This document shows positions 27,326-40,300 of a stretch of 64,000 bases of DNA, one piece after another. Every line of letters begins with the position of its first letter. The first letter of the stretch is position 1. Both the position numbers and the translations under genes were made by a program. Under the pieces are notes generated by a model that was not told the origin of the DNA, searched no databases, and saw only the letters and a list, made by a program, of their open reading frames with translations. This stretch comes from Brugia malayi (taxonomy: Eukaryota; Nematoda; Chromadorea; Rhabditida; Onchocercidae): positions 10,055,001 to 10,119,000 of the forward strand of contig NW_025062478.1 in NCBI RefSeq assembly GCF_000002995.4. Direction: 5' to 3'.

Positions 27326-28489
27326 TTTGCTATTAGAATTTAATTAACGCATTAAAATATATAATTTTTAACTATTAAAGCTATTAAAATTAGAACTTTT
27401 CAAACTAAAAATTATTACTATTAAAAATATATATTTTATTATTACAATTGATAACAAATAACAATTCCCATGCCAAAATGTAAAATTAAAAATCGATAAT
27501 CAAACAAATATGTGCAAATAATAACAGTGGAATGACACTGACGGCGACTATTAGTCATTGGGAAGAACTCTAAAATGACACTGTAATCTTTGGACTTATC
27601 CGTCTTGTCATAATAAAACTTAAAATTGTGACAAATATTTTCCCTATGATTTACAAATAATTTTCATTTATTAACAATAACAATAGCAATGACAACAACA
27701 ACAAAAAAACAAAAACAAAAAAAACTTTTTTTCTTTTTTTTGAAATTTATGAACACAATAAAATATTCTGTGATATAAAATTATTATTTACTTTATGTGA
27801 ATTTTTTTATTTGTTCGATAAACTTAATATTATTTAATAAAATAAACAATTGTTATGCTAATTGGTTCCATATGATTTATTTGTTGAAAAATTAATAGAG
27901 ATATAAATAAGAAAATAAAAAGAAGAAATGAATGACAGCAATGAATCTTGGTATTTAATTATAAATAATGCTATTAAATAAATTAATCTTATAATATTAA
28001 TAATATTAATTAATTAATTAGCAAACTAATCAATAAAAACTCATTATTCCCTTTAAAAAAAGTTATTTTTTTTTTCAATTTTTAGGCTTAATAAATGCAA
28101 ATATCTAAATAGCTTTATTATTTGACATAAAGTTCAACTGCTTCTTCTCTTCCTTTCATTCCTTTATCATTTCATCTCTCTGTCCCTCTCTCACTCCGTC
28201 TCTAAGTCTCATCGATTTGTGCATATCATTTTATTCCTCAATTAAACTACACTTCCCACTTCATTCCTTCCACCTTCATTTCACTTTTTCTCTTTCTCTC
28301 TTCTCTTTTTATCTAGCAACTTCTCTGTCCAAAATAAATCCTTTCCTCTTCATTTTTTCACTTTTTTAAACTTTTTTCCTTTTTTTATTTCTTAATCCAA
28401 TAGCTTACTTAAGTAATCCTTAAAAGTTATTTTTTGAAATTTCATTCAAATTATCACAAAAATCCTCCAAATTCTTTTCAATCTTTCAT
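27326..28489. other. intergenic region upstream of the kinase
   Basis: About 200 bp upstream of the kinase ATG there is a patch less AT-rich than its surroundings (27525-27620, with two GACACTG words), a reasonable place for a promoter. The stretch 28130-28330 is pyrimidine-rich (TCTCTCTG, CTTTCTCTCTTC). No exon seen. Confidence 0.45.
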
Positions 28490-31400
28490 TTTTATAAATC
28501 TTTCACATATTCCTTCACTATTTTCATAATTCCTTCACATATTCCTTCACTATTTTCATCATTCCTTCACATATTCCTTCACTTTTTTCATCATTTCTTC
28601 ACATATTCCTTCACTATTTTCATCATTCCTTCACATATTCCTTCACTTTTTTCATCATTTCTTCACATATTCCTTCACTTTTTTTCATCATTTCTTCACA
28701 TATCCTTCACTATTTTCAATCATTTCTTCACATATTCCTTCACTTTCTTTCATCATTTCTTCACATATTCCTTCACTATTTTCATCATTCTTCACATATT
28801 CCTTCACTTTTTTTCATCATTTCTTCACATATTTCTTCACATTTTTTTCATCATTTCTTCACATATTCCTTCACTATTTTCATCATTCCTTCACATATTC
28901 CTTCACTTTTTTTCATCATTCCTTCACATATTTCCTTCACTTTTTTTCATCATTTCTTCACATATTCTTCACTATTTTCATCATTTCTTCACATATTCCT
29001 TCACTTTTTTTCATCATTCCTTCTCCTTCACTTTTTTTCATCATTTCTTCACATTCCTTCACTTTTTTTCATCATTTCTTCACATATTCCTTCACTTTCT
29101 TTCATCCATATTCCTTCACTTTTTTTCATCAATTCCTTCACATATTCCTTCACTTTTTTCATCATTTCTTCACATATTCCTTCACTTTTTTTCCCTTCAC
29201 ATATTCCTTCACTTTTTTTCATCATTTCTTCACATATTCCTTCACTATTTTCATCATCCTTCACATATTCCTTCACTATTTTCATCATTTCTTCACATAT
29301 TCCTTCATTCTTCACTTTTTTTCATCATTTCTTCACATATTCCTTCACTATTTTCATCATTTTCACATATTCCTTCACTTTTTTTCATCATTTCTTCACA
29401 TATTCCTTCACTTTTTTTTTCATCATTCTTCACATATTCCTTCACTATTTTCATCATTTCTTCACATATTCTTCACATATTCATCATTTTTCACATATTC
29501 CTTCACTATTTTCATCATTTCTTCACATATTCCTTCACTTTTTCATCATTCCTTCACATATTCCTTCACTTTTTTCATCTTTCTTCACATATTCCTTCAC
29601 TATTTTCATCAATTTCTTCACATATTCCTTCACTATTTTCATCATTCCTTCACATATTCTTCACTTTTTTCATCATTTCCTCACATATTCCTTCACTTTT
29701 TTTCATCATTTCTTCACATATTCCTTCACTATTTTCATCATTTCTTCACATATTCCTTCACTATTTTCATCATTCCTCACATATTCCTTCACTTTTTTTC
29801 ATCATTTCTTCACATATTCCTTCACTATTTTCATCATTCTTCACATATTCCTTCACTTTTTCATCATTCTTCACATATCCTTCACTTTTTTCATCATTCC
29901 TTCACATATTCCTTCACTTTTTTCATCATTCCTTCACATATTCCTTCACTTTTTTCATCATTTCTTCACATATTCCTTCACTATTTCATCATTTCCTTCA
30001 CATATTCCTTCACTTATTTTCATCATTCCTTCACATATTCCTTCACTTCTTTTTTCATCATTCCTTCCACATATTCCTTCACTTTTTTCATCATTTCTTC
30101 ACATATTCCTTCACTTTTTTTCATCATTCTTCACATATTCCTTCACCTTTTTTCATCATTTCTTCACATATTCCTTCACTATTTTCATCATTCCTTCACA
30201 TATTCCTTCACTTTTTTTCATCATTTCTTCACATATTCCTTCACTTTTTTCATCATTTCTTCACATATTCCTTCACTATTTTTCATCATTTCTTCACATA
30301 TTCCTTCACTTATTTTCATCATTCTTCACATATTCCTTCACTTTTTTCATCATTTCCTTCACATATTCCTTCACTATTTTCATCATTTCTTCACATATTC
30401 CTTCACTTTTTTCCTTTCTTCACATATTCCTTCACTATTTTCATCATTCCTTCACATATTCCTTCACTTTTTTTCCATCATTTCTTCACATATTCCTTCA
30501 CTATTTTCATCATTCCTTCACATATTCTTTCACTTTTTTTCATCATTTCTTCACATATTCCTTCACTTTTTTCATCATTCCTTCACATATTCTTCACTTT
30601 TTTTCATCATTTCTTCACATATTCCTTCCTTTTTTTCATCATTCCTTCACATATTCCTTCACTTTTTTTCATCATTTCTTCACATATTCTTTCACTTTTT
30701 TCATCATTTCTTCACATATTCCTTCACTATTTTCATCATTTCTTCACATATTCCTTCACTTTTTTCATCATTTCTTCACATATTCCTTCACTTTTTTCAT
30801 CATTTCTTACACATATTCCTTCACTTTTTTCATCATTTCTTCACATATTCCTTCACTTTTTTTCATCATTTTCTTCACATATTCCTTCACTTTTTTCATC
30901 ATTTCTTCACTATATCCTTCACTTTTTTCATCATTTCTTCACATATTCCTTCACTTTTTTTCATCATTCCTTCACATATTCCTTCACTTTTTTCATCATT
31001 TCTTCACATATTCCTTCACTATTTTTCATCATTCCTTCACATATTCCTTCACTTTTTTCATCATTTCTTCACCTTTTTCTTCACTATTTTTCATTATTCC
31101 TTCACATATTCCTTCACTTTTTTTCATCATTTCTTCACATATTCCTTCACTTTTTTTCATCATTTCATTCACATTATTTCTTTCACTTTTTTCATCATTT
31201 CTTCACATTTTCATCATTTCTTCACATATTCCCATATTCCTTCACTATTTTCATCATTTGTTCCATATTCCTTCACTTTTTTCATCATTTCTTCACATAT
31301 TCCTTCACTATTTTCATCATTTCTTCACATATTCTTCACTTTTTTTCATCATTTCTTCACATATTCCTTCACTATTTTCATCATTTCTTCACATATTCCT

Positions 31401-34400
31401 TCACTTTTTTCATCATTTCTTCACATATTCCTTCACTATTTTCATCATTCTTCACATATTCCTTCACTTTTTTTCATCATTTCTTCACATATTCCTTCAC
31501 TATTTTCATCATTCCTTCACATATTCCTTCACTTTTTTCATCATTTCTTCACATATTCCTTCACTTTTTTTCATCATTTCTTCACATATTCCTTCACTTT
31601 TTCATCATTTCTTCACATATCCTTCACTATTTTCATCATTTCTTCACATATTCCTTCACTATTTTCATCATTTTCCTTCCTTCACTTTTTTTCATCATTT
31701 CTTCACATATTCCTTCACTTTTTTCATCATTCCTTCACATATTCCTTCACTTTTTTTCATCATTTCTTCACATATTCCTTCACTTTTTTTCATCATTTCT
31801 TCACATATTCCTTCACTTTTTTCTTCCATTTCTTCACATATTCCTTCACTTTTTTTCATCATTCCTTCACATATTCCTTCACTATTTTCATCATTCTCTT
31901 CACATATTCCTTCACTTTTTTTCATCATTCCTTCACATATTCCTTCACTATTTTCTTTCATCATTCTTCCTTCACATATTCCTTCACTATTTTCATCATT
32001 TCTTCACATATTCCTTCACTTTTTTCATCATTTCTTCACATATTCCTTCACTATTTTCATCATTTCTTCACATATTCCTTCACTTTTTCATCATTCTCTT
32101 CACATATTCCTTCACTTTTTTCATCATTCTTCACATATTCCTTCACTTTTTTCATCATTTCTTCACATATTCCTTCACTTATTTTCATCATTCCTTCACA
32201 TATTCCTTCACTTTTTTTCATCATTTCTTCACATATTCTTCACTATTTTCATCATTCCTTCACATATTCCTTCACTTTTTTCATCATTTCTTCACATATT
32301 CCTTCACTTTTTTTCATCATTTCTTCACATATTCCTTCACTATTTTCATCATTTCTTCACATATTCCTTCACTTTTTTCATCATTCCTTCACATATTCCT
32401 TCACTTTTTTTCATTTCCTTCACATATTCCTTCACTATTTTATCATTCTTCACATATTCCTTCACTTTTTTTCATCATTTCTTCACATATTCCTTCACTA
32501 TTTTCATCATTCCTTCACATATTCCTTCACTTTTTTCATCATTTCTTCACATATTCCTTCACTATTTTCATCATTCCTTCACATATTCCTTCATTTTTTT
32601 CATCATTTCTTCACATATTCCTTCACTATTTTCATCATTCCTTCACATATTCCTTCACTTTTTTCATCATTTCTTCACATATTCCTTCACTATTTTCATC
32701 ATCCTCACATATTCCTTCACTATTTTCATCATTCCTTCACATATTCCTTCACTATTTTCATCATTCCTTCACATATTCCTTCACTTTTTTTCATCATTTC
32801 TTCACATATTCCTTCACTATTTTCATCATTCCTTCACATATTCCTTCACTTTTTTTCATCATTTCTTCACATATTCCTTCACTTTTTTTCATCATTTCTT
32901 CACATATTCCTTCACTTTTTTTCATCATTTCTTCACATATTCCTTCACATATTCCTTCACTTATTCCTTCACATATTCCTTCACTTTTTTCATCATTTCT
33001 TCACATATTCCTTCACTTTTTTTCATCATTTCTTCACATATTCCTTCACTTTTTTTCATCATTCTTCACATATTCCTTCACTTTCTTTCATCATTTCTTC
33101 ACATATTCCTTCACTATTTTCATCATTTCTTCACATATTCCTTCACTTTTTTTCATCATTCCTTCACATATTCCTTCACTATTTTCATCATTCCTTCACA
33201 TATTCCTTCACTATTTTCATCATTTCTTCACATATTCCTTCACTTTTTTTCATCATTTCTTCTTCACATATTCCTTCACTTTTTTCATCATTTCCTTCAC
33301 ATATTCCTTCACTATTTTCATCATTTCTTCACATATTCCTTCACTTTTTTTCATCATTTCTTCACATATTCCTTCACTATTTTCATCATTCCTTCACATA
33401 TTCCTTCACTATTTTCATCATTTCTTCACATATTCCTTCACTTTTTTTCATCATTCCTTCACATATTCCTTCACATTCCTTCACTATTTTCATCATTTCT
33501 TCACATATTCCTTCCACTATTTTTCATCATTTCTTCACATATTCCTTCACTATTTTCATCTTTCATCATTTCTTCACATATTCCTTCACTTTTTTTCATC
33601 ATTCTTCACATATTCCTTCACTTTTTTTCATCATTTCTTCACATATTCCTTCACTATTTTCATCATTTCTTCACATATTCCTTCACTATTTTCATCATTC
33701 CTTCACATATTCCTTCACTTTTTTTCATCATTTCTTCACATATTCCTTCACTTTTTTTCATCATTCCTTCACATATTCCTTCACTTTTTTCATCATTTCT
33801 TCACATATTCCTTCACTATTTTCATCATTCCTTCACATATTCCTTCACTATTTTCATCATTTCTTCACATATTCCTTCACTATTTTCATCATTCCTTCAC
33901 TATTTTCATCATTTCTTCACATATTCCTTCACTATTTTCATCATTCCTTCACATATTCCTTCACTATTTTCATCATTTCTTCACATATTCCTTCACTATT
34001 TTCATCATTCCTTCACATATTCCTTCACTATTTTCATCATTTCTTCACATATTCCTTCACTTTTTTTCATCATTTCTTCACATATTCCTTCACTATTTTC
34101 ATTTTCATCATTCCTTCACTTTTCATCATTCCTTCACATATTCTTTTTTTCATCATTTCTTCACATATTCCTTCACTTTTTTTCATCATTTCTTCACATA
34201 TTCCTTCACTATTTTCATCATTTCTTCACATATTCCTTCACTTTTTTTCATCATTTCTTCACATATTCCTTCACTATTTTCATCATTTCTTCACATATTC
34301 CTTCACTTTTTTTCATCATTCCTTCACATATTCCTTCACTTTTTTTCATCATTCCTTCACATATTCCTTCACTTTTTTTCATCATTTCTTCACATATTCC

Positions 34401-36700
34401 TTCACTATTTTCATCATTCCTTCACATATTCCTTCACTATTTTCATCATTCACATATTCCTTCACTATTTTCATCATTCCTTCACTATTTTCATCATTTC
34501 TTCACATATTCCTTCACTATTTTCATCATTCCTTCACATATTCCTTCACTTTTTTTCATCATTTCTTCACATATTCCTTCACTATTTTCATCATTCCTTC
34601 ACATATTCCTTCACTTTTTTTCATCATTTCTTCATTCCTTCACTATTTTCATCATTTCTTCACATATTCCTTCACTTTTTTCATCATTTCTTCACATATT
34701 CCTTCACTATTTTCATCATTTCCTTCACATATTCCTTCACTTTTTTTCATCATTTCTTCACATATTCCTTCACTATTTTCATCATTCCTTCACATATTCC
34801 TTCACTTTTTTTCATCATTTCTTCACATATTCCTTCACTTTTTTCATCATTTCTTCACATATTCCTTCACTTTTTTTCATCATTTCTTCACATATTCCTT
34901 CACTATTTTCATCATTTCTTCACATATTCCTTCACTTTTTTTCATCATTTCCTTCACATATTCCTTCACTTTTTTTCATCATTTCTTCACATATTCCTTC
35001 ACTTTTTTTCATCATTCCTTCACATATTCCTTCACTTTTTTTCATCATTTCTTCACATATTCCTTCACTTTTTTTCATCATTTCTTCACATATTCCTTCA
35101 CTTTTTTTCATCATTCCTTCACATATTCCTTCACTTTTTTTCATCATTTCTTCACATATTCCTTCACTTTTTTTCATCATTTCTTCACATATTCCTTCAC
35201 TATTTTCATCATTTCTTCACATATTCCTTCACTATTTTCATCATTCCTTCACATATTCCTTCACTTTTTTTCATCATTTCTTCACATATTCCTTCACTAT
35301 TTTCATCATTTCTTCACATATTCCTTCACTATTTTCATCATTTCTTCACATATTCCTTCACTTTTTTTCATCATTTCTTCACATATTCCTTCACTTTTTT
35401 TCATCATTTCTTCACATATTCCTTCACTATTTTCATCATTCCTTCACATATTCCTTCACTTTTTTTCTCATCATTTCTTCACATATTCCTTCACTTTTTT
35501 CATCATTTCTTCACATATTCCTTCACTATTTTCATCATTTCTTCACATATTCCTTCACTATTTTTCATCATTCCTTCACATATTCCTTCACTATTTTCAT
35601 CATTTCCTTCACATATTCCTTCACTTTTTTTCATCATTTCTTCACATATTCCTTCACTTTTTTCATCATTTCTTCACATATTCCTTCACTATTTTCATCA
35701 TTTCTTCACATATTCCTTCACTATTTTCATCATTTCTTCACATATTCCTTCACTATTTTCATCATTTCTTCACATATTCCTTCACTATTTTCATCATTTC
35801 TTCACATATTCCTTCACTATTTTTCATCATTCCTTCACATATTCCTTCACTATTTTCATCATTTCTTCACATATTCCTTCACTTTTTTTCATCATTTCTT
35901 CACATATTCCTTCACTATTTTCATCATTTCTTCACATATTCCTTCACTATTTTCATCATTCCTTCACATATTCCTTCACTATTTTCATCATTTCTTCACA
36001 TATTCCTTCACTATTTTCATCATTTCTTCACATATTCCTTCACTATTTTCATCATTTCCTTCACATATTCCTTCACTATTTTCATCATTTCTTCACATAT
36101 TCCTTCACTATTTTTCATCATTCCTTCACATATTCCTTCACTATTTTCATCATTTCTTCACATATTCCTTCACTATTTTCATCATTTCTTCACATATTCC
36201 TTCACTATTTTCATCATTTCTTCACATATTCCTTCACTATTTTCATCATTTCTTCATTTTTCATCATTCCTTCACTATTTTCATCATTTCTTCACATATT
36301 CCTTCACTATTTTCATCATTCCTTCACATATTCCTTCACTATTTTCATCATTTCTTCACATATTCCTTCACTTTTTTTCATCATTTCTTCACATATTCCT
36401 TCACTATTTTCATCATTTCTTCACATATTCCTTCACTTTTTTTCATCATTTCTTCACATATTCCTTCACTATTTTCATCATTCCTTCACATATTCCTTCA
36501 CTTTTTTTCATCATTTCTTCACATATTCCTTCACTATTTTCATCATTCCTTCACATATTCCTTCACTATTTTCATCATTTCTTCACATATTCCTTCACTA
36601 TTTTCATCATTCCTTCACATATTCCTTCACTATTTTCATCATTCCTTCACTATTTTCATCATTTCTTCACATATTCCTTCACTATTTTCATCAATACCAT
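28490..36700. repeat. 8.2 kb satellite-like array, 32-33 bp unit, about 250 copies, G-free plus strand
   Basis: The unit is TTCACATATTCCTTCAC followed by TATTTTCATCATTTC. There are two common switches: CTATTTTC versus CTTTTTTTC, and CATTTC versus CATTCC, and frequent single-base indels in the T-runs. The left third is more disordered than the right two thirds. By eye the plus strand has only one G (31260) over the whole array, so all G+C is on one strand as C. The minus strand is purine-rich (GAAGGAATATGTGAAGAAAT). The array separates the divergent kinase and receptor genes. A reading frame of 1846 codons (31258-36798) is a by-product: without G, TAG and TGA cannot occur, and the unit has no TAA. 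Confidence 0.97.
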
Positions 36701-36763
36701 TTCATTTTACTCGTCATTTCCTGTCATTCATTTCTTTTTTACTCGGTCCGACAAAATTTTTCA

Positions 36764-36830
36764 TCTTTAAAAAAGTGAAGGAATATATGAAGAAATGATG
36801 AAATTTTTGAAAAGCATTTAAATGCTTTTC
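36764..36830. repeat. inverted single array unit plus short palindrome
   Basis: About 60 bp beyond the array, AAAAAAGTGAAGGAATATAT followed by GAAGAAATGATGAAA is one array unit in inverse orientation with one change. It is followed by the near-perfect palindrome AAAAGCATTTAAATGCTTTT. Confidence 0.85.
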
Positions 36831-37179
36831 TCAGTTTGTAAAATTTTGTTTCATCTGCAAAATTAATGTGTAAAAAATCTGAGTATAAATTGAATGAACA
36901 AATGCTTCTGTCAGCTGTTATTGTCACTTCATTGACAGAAAACTTGAAATATTTTCATTTATTAAATCGAATCAAATTTAATCAAATCAATAGCTCTCTT
37001 TGCTAATTCACCCTAAATTCATAATTAATTTAAAAAATAATAGTGTTTTTTTTTTTTTTTGTCATTCTTTTTAAATATAAGTTTTTTTGTTGTTTTATAA
37101 TATTATTTGAAAAAAAATTTTAACGAATAAATTGATGATATGGCAGATTATACTTTAATTACTAAATTTCATTGCAAAT

Positions 37180-37380
37180 ATTAGGAATTATTCGGCTGCT
37201 CAAGAAAATAAAAAATAAAAGAATCCTATACAAGAGAAGCTAAAAGGTAAGTTTACTGATATTATAAAGTGATTAACAATAAATGTCATTCATTTCAGAA
37301 TAATGGTTGATGATAAGAAATTATTTGTAAACAAACAAAACTCTTAGCTCTAATTTTGATGAAAATTTAAATTTATAAAC
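37180..37380 (+). promoter_or_regulatory. 5' leader of the receptor gene with a small upstream reading frame
   Basis: A segment ending AGCTAAAAG before a GTAAGT donor (37248) and a CATTTCAG acceptor (37298) fit a non-coding 5' exon and a 51-nt intron. Between that acceptor and the receptor ATG lies a 14-codon frame starting ATGGTTGATG at 37303 and ending TAG at 37347. It could lower translation of the receptor unless a spliced leader is added further downstream. All of this is inferred from consensus sites. Confidence 0.45.
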
Positions 37381-40300
37381 ATGCTATTGTTGTTATTAAT
37401 ATATTTGACATCTGTTATGTCATCACCACCTGAACTAAGACTACGAAATGATTTAATGCATGATTATAATCCACTGGAACGACCGGTTGAAAGAAGTGAG
37501 GATCCGGTTGTTGTGACACTTGGTGTTGTTTTTCAGCAAATTATTGATTTGGTATAATTTCAATTTTTTAATTTTAATTTCATTTTAAACTTAATTATTA
37601 TCAAACATTTCACATACATACATTATTTATTTTTGATCTTTTCCATTCAATTAATAACTTGTATTATTTCAATAAAAGAATAAGAATGAAATAATTTTAG
37701 TAAATTTTAGAATTTATCAAAAATATTTGTTTGAAATTTATAGAATGAACGACAAGAGAAATTAGAGGTAAATGCATGGTTAAAATATAATTGGATAGAT
37801 ATGAAATTACGTTGGGATCCATTAGAATATGAAAATGTAACCGATTTAAGACATCCGGCTGGTACCATCTGGCAACCTGATATTTTACTCTATAACAGGT
37901 AAATTATCCTATTGTACTAATTACTCTGTAATTTTTATTTATTAAATGTAAATTTTTTATTTGAAGTGAACTTTGTTTTACTTGTAACTTTTACAATTAA
38001 ACCTTATTGAAATTGGTTTTTTTTTTTTTTTTTATGATAGTTTTTTGAATACAATTTTTCAATGTAATACTCTTAAATTTTGTATTCAAAAAAAAATTTT
38101 TTATTTCAATTTTTTCAATTTTTTTTCAATTTCTATTTGTTGATTTCAATAATATTTGAAATGTTTTAGTGTTGATTCAGCTTTTGATAGTACATTTAAA
38201 GTGAATGCAATTAGTAGTAACGATGGTTCAATAACATGGATACCACCTGGAATTTTTAAAATTTCATGCAAAATTGATATTTATTGGTTTCCATTCGATG
38301 AACAAATTTGCTTTTTAAAGGTTTTTATTTAAATTATTATTTAATTACTTTTAATTCACTAATTAGGCGAGGATTTTTTCTTTTCATTCATTACTTGATA
38401 TCAAAGGTTTTTTTATATTCTTCAATTAAAATACTTACTTATTTACTTCATACTCATTTACTTATTATAATTAATTAGTTAACATTGAATTATTCCTTCT
38501 ATTTCAATTATTAATTTGAGATATGTCAATCGAAGCATACATTTTCTTTTTGTAAAAATTAATTTAAAATTGAAATTTAAAAAACAAGAAATTATTTGTC
38601 TATAGTTTGGTTCCTGGTCATTTAGTGGTCGTGAAATTGATCTTCAACCGGGTGATTTTGATATGTCCGATTTTATTGAAAACGGAGAATGGATTATTAT
38701 CAGTTAGTATTAGTATTGATTTTTCCTTTCTTAAACTTTTATACTAAGAATTGTTAATTTGAATTAACAATTTATCCGAAATAAAATTGCAACCGGAATT
38801 CAGCAATATTTATAACAAAAAAAAAGATACAAACATGAATTATTTATTTTCATCATCAAAATGATTTCAATTTTTAGAAACTTGGGAACAAAGAAATGAA
38901 AAATTTTATGAATGTTGTCCGGAACCATATCCGGATGTACGTTTTTTCATTCATCTTAAGAGAAGAACACTGTATGTTTAAATAATCCTTTTTTTATATT
39001 ATTAAATTCAAAAAGAAAAAAAAATGAAATTTTTTTTTACATTATTAAATTCATTTTTACTACTTTTTTTAAAATAAATTACGTAATTATCATTCGATTT
39101 TTCCTATTATTTCATTTCTTTTTTCTATTAAAAATCAATTAATAATGCTTTTCTTTAACACTTTTTTCTATTTATTTCAATTAAAAAATTTCATTTTGAA
39201 TTTGCAAATTATTCAATAGCTAACTAAATTAACAGAAATACTGTAGAATTTTTTATTTTATTTTTAATACTTTTAATTATCTTATTAGTTTATGTTGTAA
39301 GAAGTTTATTTAATTTTACTGTTTAACAAACAAGTTCTATTAAGAAATTGATATATTAAATTTAAGTAACTTTTTTTTTATGTTTACAAATATTATTTAA
39401 CAATATCTTCGTTCTGTCATCGATATAATTTTGTTCAATATTTTATTTGTAATTAATTTTTGATTGTTATGCATTTAAATAAATTTAATTTAATTTTGAT
39501 AACCGACAGTTTATACGAATAAATTCTATTAAGAAATTGATATTAAATTTAAATATCATTTTTTTTATGTTTGAAAATATTTTTTAACAATATTCTCGTT
39601 CTATCATCGCTATAATTTTGTTCAATATTTTATTTCTAATTAATTTTCAGTTACTATGCATTCAATTTAATAATGCCATGTATGATGACACTAATATTAA
39701 TTGTCCTTGGTTTTACACTCAGTCCTGATACCTGTGAAAAAGTTGGCTTACAAATTTCGGTATCACTTGCCATTTGCATATTTCTAACATTGATGAATGA
39801 AATGACACCACTTACCTCTGAAGCAGTACCATTACTAGGTTAATATTTATTAAATATAATTTTTTATTTAAATTTAATTTTTGTTTTTATCCTTTCTTTT
39901 TTCTTTCCTTTTTCCTTTTTCATCACTTTTTGATCAAAATTAATTAATTAATTAGTTACTAAAAAGGTAGTAATGATCAATAAATATGTAGACATATATA
40001 ATTTAGAAGAAATAAATAATTAAAATTAAATTTTTAAATTAATTATGGTAGAAGGTTTATTTATATTAGTGCAAAGAACGGAAAAAAATGAGAAAAAATA
40101 TGACAAAAATTATTTCAATTATATGTTTCTTTTTTTCCTTAGGAATATTTTTTCTAAGTTGTATGGTTATATCGGTAGCAGCTACATCTTTTACCGTTTA
40201 TGTGCAAGCTGTTCATTTCCGGAATCCGGATACACAAATGAGAATGAATTTTTGGGTACTAATTTAATATATTTAAATTTTCAAAATTTTTCATTCTATA

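Noticed and set aside
29049..35180. Minus-strand frames of the EEMMKKSEGIC type
   Set aside because: These are translations of 33-bp array units; period 11 residues follows from unit length, and they break wherever a 32-bp unit occurs.
28490..36700. CRISPR-like array
   Set aside because: Units abut with no unique spacers, in a eukaryotic intron-bearing context; it is a satellite.
31258..36798. 1846-codon open reading frame (HIPSLFSSFL-type repeats)
   Set aside because: It begins with TTG, has no ATG until its last residues, cycles through all three frames of a 32-bp repeat, and is open only because a G-free strand cannot contain TAG or TGA. Indels in the T-runs are neutral to it.
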